A stretch of DNA of 64,000 nucleotides, taken from contig JASSKH010000001.1 of assembly GCA_031763025.1 (NCBI GenBank), forward strand, positions 21,305,142-21,369,141, written 5' to 3'. The translations under genes were made by a program, and so were the position numbers. Every line of letters begins with the position of its first letter. The first letter of the stretch is position 1. The notes under the pieces are model-generated. The model was given only the letters and a program-made list of their open reading frames with translations, made no database searches and had not been told where the DNA came from. The DNA is from Macrocystis pyrifera. Its lineage: Eukaryota; Sar; Phaeophyceae; Laminariales; Laminariaceae. Shown one piece after another: positions 60,014 to 64,000 of this stretch.

Positions 60014-60469
60014 ACATTATTATTGTTATTATTATGCTTGCCTTCCGACAATGTAGCGTACTGTAGATGCCGTTTCTATATAAACCAAATTTCCTTCCGT
60101 AAATCAGTTGTATCCCTCATACACCTCTCTGCCAGTCGTTTCCAAATTTCCATTCCCCACATCATTTCATTTTAGCTACCGGTATAATATATCCCATTCC
60201 TCATCAACGTTCCATCCCCAGGTCATTGGCCGCATTCCTCCGGCTTCTTCCTCTCTTCCCCAAGCGGCCTGGCGTTCCCTCAGGGCTAGTTTATACATGT
60301 GTACATATTCACGTTCTCCTACAGCAGTACATAGAGTAGCTTGTACAGGTACGTACGACCGCATATACAGCAGCACTGCTGTAAAATGCCGCGTGAGGAA
60401 CGTACGTGTACTGGTCCCCCTTCAGCTGGCTCTGTAGGATCTACCGCTCAGCAGTGCAAGGTATGGTAA

Positions 60470-61757
60470 ATGGGTGGAAGCTTCCACTCTACTTCCAAAA
60501 CTTACATTTGGACGTCAAAAACTTCCAAAACTTCCATTTTGACTACCAGGCGGAAGTTGAAAACTTCCAAATGGACGTTGTGGAAGTCAAAATGGAAGTT
60601 GAGGAAGTCAAAATGGATGTTGGGGAAGTCAAAATGGAAGTCGGGCAGAAGCTTCCACATTGGCTTCCAAGACTTCCAAACTTCCATTTCGAAGTCAAAA
60701 GGAAGGTTTTGGAAGTTGAATGGAGAATGGAAGTCGCGTGATAGGCTCATATGCCGACTTCGAAAACTTCCATTTGGAAGTGAAAATGGAAGTTTTGGAC
60801 TTTCAAATGGAAGTTTTGACTTCTAAAACTTCCGTTTGGAAGTAACAAACTTTGGTTTGGAAGTTATAAACTTCCATTGGGAACGGAAAAAACGTCCATT
60901 TGAAAGCTATAAACTTCCGTTTTTAAGTCAAAAAGGAAGTTTAGGATGTTTTTGACTTCCAAATGGAAGTTTTACAAGCTTCCACTCATTTACCAAATGA
61001 TGAGGACCACCGTGGAAGCGTCTGCGGACGTAGGTGGAAGTTTCCGTTGAAATTGATGTTAAATGAAAGATAAATAAGTAAACCGTAGCCATTGGAAGGT
61101 TAATTAAAGTGCGTGGGAAGTACGTACAAATAAGTGGAAGTCGCGCTTGAATATGGGAGTGGTCAGAAGATTCTGCTTACTCAGATACGAGTTTCGTCGA
61201 AATAAAAGGAAAACGGAGGTTTTGGAAGCCAGACGTAAGTTGTGGAAGTTGAATGAAAGCGGATGCGAGTAGGTGGAAGTGGAAGTTACGGTTGAGTATG
61301 GAAGTGGACAGAAGATTCTGCGGACGCCGATGGAAGTTCCCTTGAAGGTAGAAGTCCAATGGAACTTCTGGACGTGAAGTGGAAGTGGGTGACAGAAGGT
61401 GGAAGTATATTAAGGTGAATGGAAGCTTAGTGGAAGCTGGACAAAGCTTCCACTGGGCATGGCCGTGAAAGCTTCCATTTTGCTTCCACTTGCTTCCATT
61501 TTGGAAACTTCCACTGGCTTGCGCTAGCTTCCAAAATGAAAACTTTCGTGGGCTTAATGGAAATTTCCACTCGACTTGCAAAAATCACATTTGGAAGTCA
61601 AAACTTCCAAAGCTTTCATTTGGAAGTCAAAAACTTCCATTTTGACTTCCACAACTTCCATTTGGAAGTCAAAAACTTCCATTTTGACTTCCACAACTTC
61701 CATTTGGAAGTCCAAAGCTTCCATTTGGAAGTCAAAATGAAAGTTTTAGAAGTTTTT
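60470..61757. repeat. Palindromic GGAAGT/ACTTCC satellite (copy B)
   Basis: Same layout as in copy A. Its end at about 61757 abuts ATAACCGAAGACC, which lies 6.6 kb further right in copy A. Near the end, units AAAACTTCCATTTTGACTTC and CACAACTTCCATTTGGAAGT alternate very regularly. Confidence 0.9.
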
Positions 61758-64000
61758 TATAACCGAAGACCTGGATTTTAAAATTCCCAGTCAACGTTAT
61801 GGAACATCGAGTCTCGGTTTCCAGTAAAAGCAAAAAGATATCGCCCCACACTGGTCGTGCGTATGTGCCCTTTCTTCATGCTCTCTTCAAACGACGTCAC
61901 GATCAGTGGAGTGCCAGCTGAAACAAAAAATAACTTTTGTCGCAGAAGATCGCTCGATATTCACAGTGCAAAAAGCTGCGGAGGAGGCCGGGCATTGTTC
62001 ACGTCTCTACGGTGAACTATTTGTTTTGAGTCGCTTGCGCACACTGTTCGCAGAAGGAGTTTCACTTGCTCGCTTTGGATCGGCTAAACGAAGAGGAGTA
62101 CCCTGCAGAACACGCTCAATAGTTTCCACTTGCCGAATTGTGCGGGCGAGCGCGAGACCCCGAAGGCCAGCGCCGGGGCCGATTCTCCGTCGGACGAGCG
62201 GCCTCGGAGCGAGCAGGTTTTGAGTGAAAAAAAAACTTCATGGTTTACGTTGTGGTATGCAGGCGCGACAATTCCGGGAAGATGGTTTTATTGTAGAGCG
62301 TAACGTTCCCTAGCAGTCACGATGCCTGCTTTTTATAGATCGTTCGAGTCGCATGACACAACAAATAGGGTCGCGATTGCTCAGCGTATGTAGAAGAGCC
62401 GCGCAGCAGTAAGGGTCGGACGTTCCAGCCGAAGCAGTTGTCACTGACGGGGCTCCCCAACTGAGGACGTATACACTAGCTCTGAATCGGGCTACAGCAG
62501 TGTTCGTTAGATACCTAGCTAGACATCTATCTCATGGGCTCGTGTGCCAAGCGTAGCTTGTGTTGTTTCTCAATTGCAGGCAATATTGCGGTGCTACGTC
62601 TACCGTAGCACGATGCAAAACTCCATCCTGCTTGCGAGTGTAAACACAGATAGAAGGAAACCATTTATGATTCTTACCGGGAAGAGCACACATCGCGCGC
62701 TATACGAGTATGTGAAGTAAATCACCGCCAGGCCTGCTCATGTCGGGGTTGCGCCACTACCATTCCAATCCAGACGCACAAAAACAGAACACGCAAGTTT
62801 TGCACTCATTGCGGCTCTTGCTCGAGAGGGCTGCATGTTACCCACATGCGCTGCTTTTGTATATCCCCAGGCGCCGCTGACGGCACTGAGCATCCTTCAT
62901 CCGTTGGTCACCCAGCTTGTCAGCCCCGCTCACGTCGCTGCTGTTACTGTAGGTGAGGCGCTCCAGTCTTGACTGGTTTAAAACCGACCATCGCTGTCAT
63001 ACGCCCCCACAGAAGCACCGACAACCCTGTTCGCTCACGTGATGGTCAATCTAAAGTGGTAAGCACGCATGAGCTCAAAGATTAATTTCGTTGATTTCGC
63101 GCGTGACCCGGCACTTGAACCCCATCTTGCTCCGCGTGCGGCACGACGAACACGCTGCTGTACACCAACATTTATCAAACTTCCAATGACCGATCCTTGT
63201 TCGCCCACCGTTAGCCACAGTTTGTTTCACTATGTTAGGCGACGACGGATTCACCATCTACACAATACCATTTTAAGCTGGAATATGACACGCTAGGATA
63301 TTCAGTACTGTCTCTACAGTAGGTTCCCAGGGGAGACCGGAGCTTGCCGACGTCTACGTCGTCGGTTTGGCGATACTTGAGATCAACGTTTCAGAGCTCA
63401 GACCCTTCTCTTCAATCCCTTCGGCGACCTCGTCGGCCACCACAACAGGCGAAAAATCAGAGTCCTTCGAGTTCATCTCGATGGGGGGGACAACGGCGTT
63501 CCAGCTGGCTGCCGTGACGACTGCCATACAAAGGGCGAATATACAGAAAACGAGATGGCCATCCAACGGAAAAGAACGCCGGCGGTCGATGGACCAAGCA
63601 AATAAGTTGGCGAAAGCTGTCGGGCCGGCTGCCGTCGCCAACGAGGCCAGCATCATTGAGAGGCCGTTGATAGTGCCTCGCTGAGAGGGCTCTACTGCGT
63701 TATTGATCACCAGAGCAGTGTTCATGTACATCTGCTGAGGGGGCGAGGGAGGAGTTCAAGGCGAGGGGGGGGTGGGCAGAGGGGGGGGGGAGAGGTCAAG
63801 GGTGTGTCGCAGAAGGGTGTCTTGTTCTCAACTTTGTTGCTTCGAGGTCGGAATCGGACTGACGCAGCGCTAGAGCTGGCATGCTTCGTGTTAGGATCGA
63901 CTCTGCAGACGCGTCACTTTGTCGAATTCTTGGCTTTGAAAACGTTCAGGCAGATCGAGCGGGTCGCAATACCTAATAATGTACGACGCTTGCTATACCC
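61757..64000 (+). repeat. Segmental duplication, copy B, right block
   Basis: This is the counterpart of 13384-15660, at about 90% identity by eye, and it reaches the window edge. 61906-62223 is an open frame of 105 codons not kept in copy A. No gene is recognised before the exon at 63354. Confidence 0.92.
63354..63731 (-). CDS. Last exon of a second MFS transporter gene, partial
   Basis: This exon corresponds to the 15010-15387 exon: a CAG acceptor, then MYMNTALVINNAVEPSQRGT, ending in the same PTT-stop. It covers the last membrane helices (TM10-12: ASLATAAGPTAFANLFAW and GHLVFCIFALCMAVVTAA) and the acidic tail. The frame is intact. Comparing the two exons base by base by eye gives about 41 differences in 378, of which 24 codons change the residue. 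Upstream exons must lie beyond the right edge of the window. It is likely a tandem paralogue on the same strand; whether it is expressed or complete cannot be seen. Confidence 0.85.
   Translation of the reverse strand: MYMNTALVINNAVEPSQRGTINGLSMMLASLATAAGPTAFANLFAWSIDRRRSFPLDGHLVFCIFALCMAVVTAASWNAVVPPIEMNSKDSDFSPVVVADEVAEGIEEKGLSSETLISSIAKPTT

Larger units (their letters stand above)
52544..61757 (+). repeat. Segmental duplication, copy B, left block
   Basis: This is the counterpart of 644-6800. It runs colinear to about 55870, is interrupted by a LINE to about 59347, and resumes as the equivalent of 4413-6800. It then joins the right block directly at 61757. Confidence 0.93.

Overview
This window looks like nuclear DNA of an intron-rich eukaryote. 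One host gene can be assembled from nine exons with GT-AG introns, and almost everything else is repeats, transposon remnants and segmental duplication. A brown alga or other stramenopile would fit the (CTG)n-rich repeats and the plant/fungal-type transporter, but that is only a guess. No rRNA, convincing functional tRNA, CRISPR array or prokaryotic-style operon was seen.

Host gene: a major facilitator superfamily transporter of the ZIFL/MFS1 type lies on the minus strand from 30094 down to 15010. Joined exon by exon it gives an uninterrupted frame of 624 codons plus a stop. Intron 1 (21162-29868) is about 8.7 kb and carries an old, broken Ty3/gypsy LTR retrotransposon on the opposite strand (about 23246-29488). 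At the right edge (63354-63731) is the last exon of a second copy of the same gene.

Large duplication: 644-6800 plus 13384 to at least 15660 (copy A) recurs in the same order and orientation at 52544-61757 plus 61757-64000 (copy B). The blocks are direct repeats about 48-55 kb apart. Copy B has a 5'-truncated LINE (about 55875-59347) where A has about 580 bases of AGTACTG-rich sequence. Copy B also lacks about 6.6 kb of A (6.8-13.38 kb). Each copy holds a degraded gene-like stretch with CxxC/HxxC zinc-finger-like signatures and an OTU-like C-terminal fragment, separated by a CTG-rich repetitive intron-like region, then a tRNA-like sequence, then a palindromic GGAAGT/ACTTCC satellite.

Middle (30-52 kb): a second, older LINE remnant (about 32550-34875); a GACGGGACGG minisatellite; a 43-bp minisatellite between two 410-bp direct repeats; a long (AGT)n microsatellite with a MITE inside it; several foldback elements; interstitial telomere-like DNA among CCATGG/GCATGC palindromes; a roughly 260-bp tandem array; and a G-run-rich array. 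A MITE family with TACGGGGG ends occurs at least five times. No further intact host gene was recognised.
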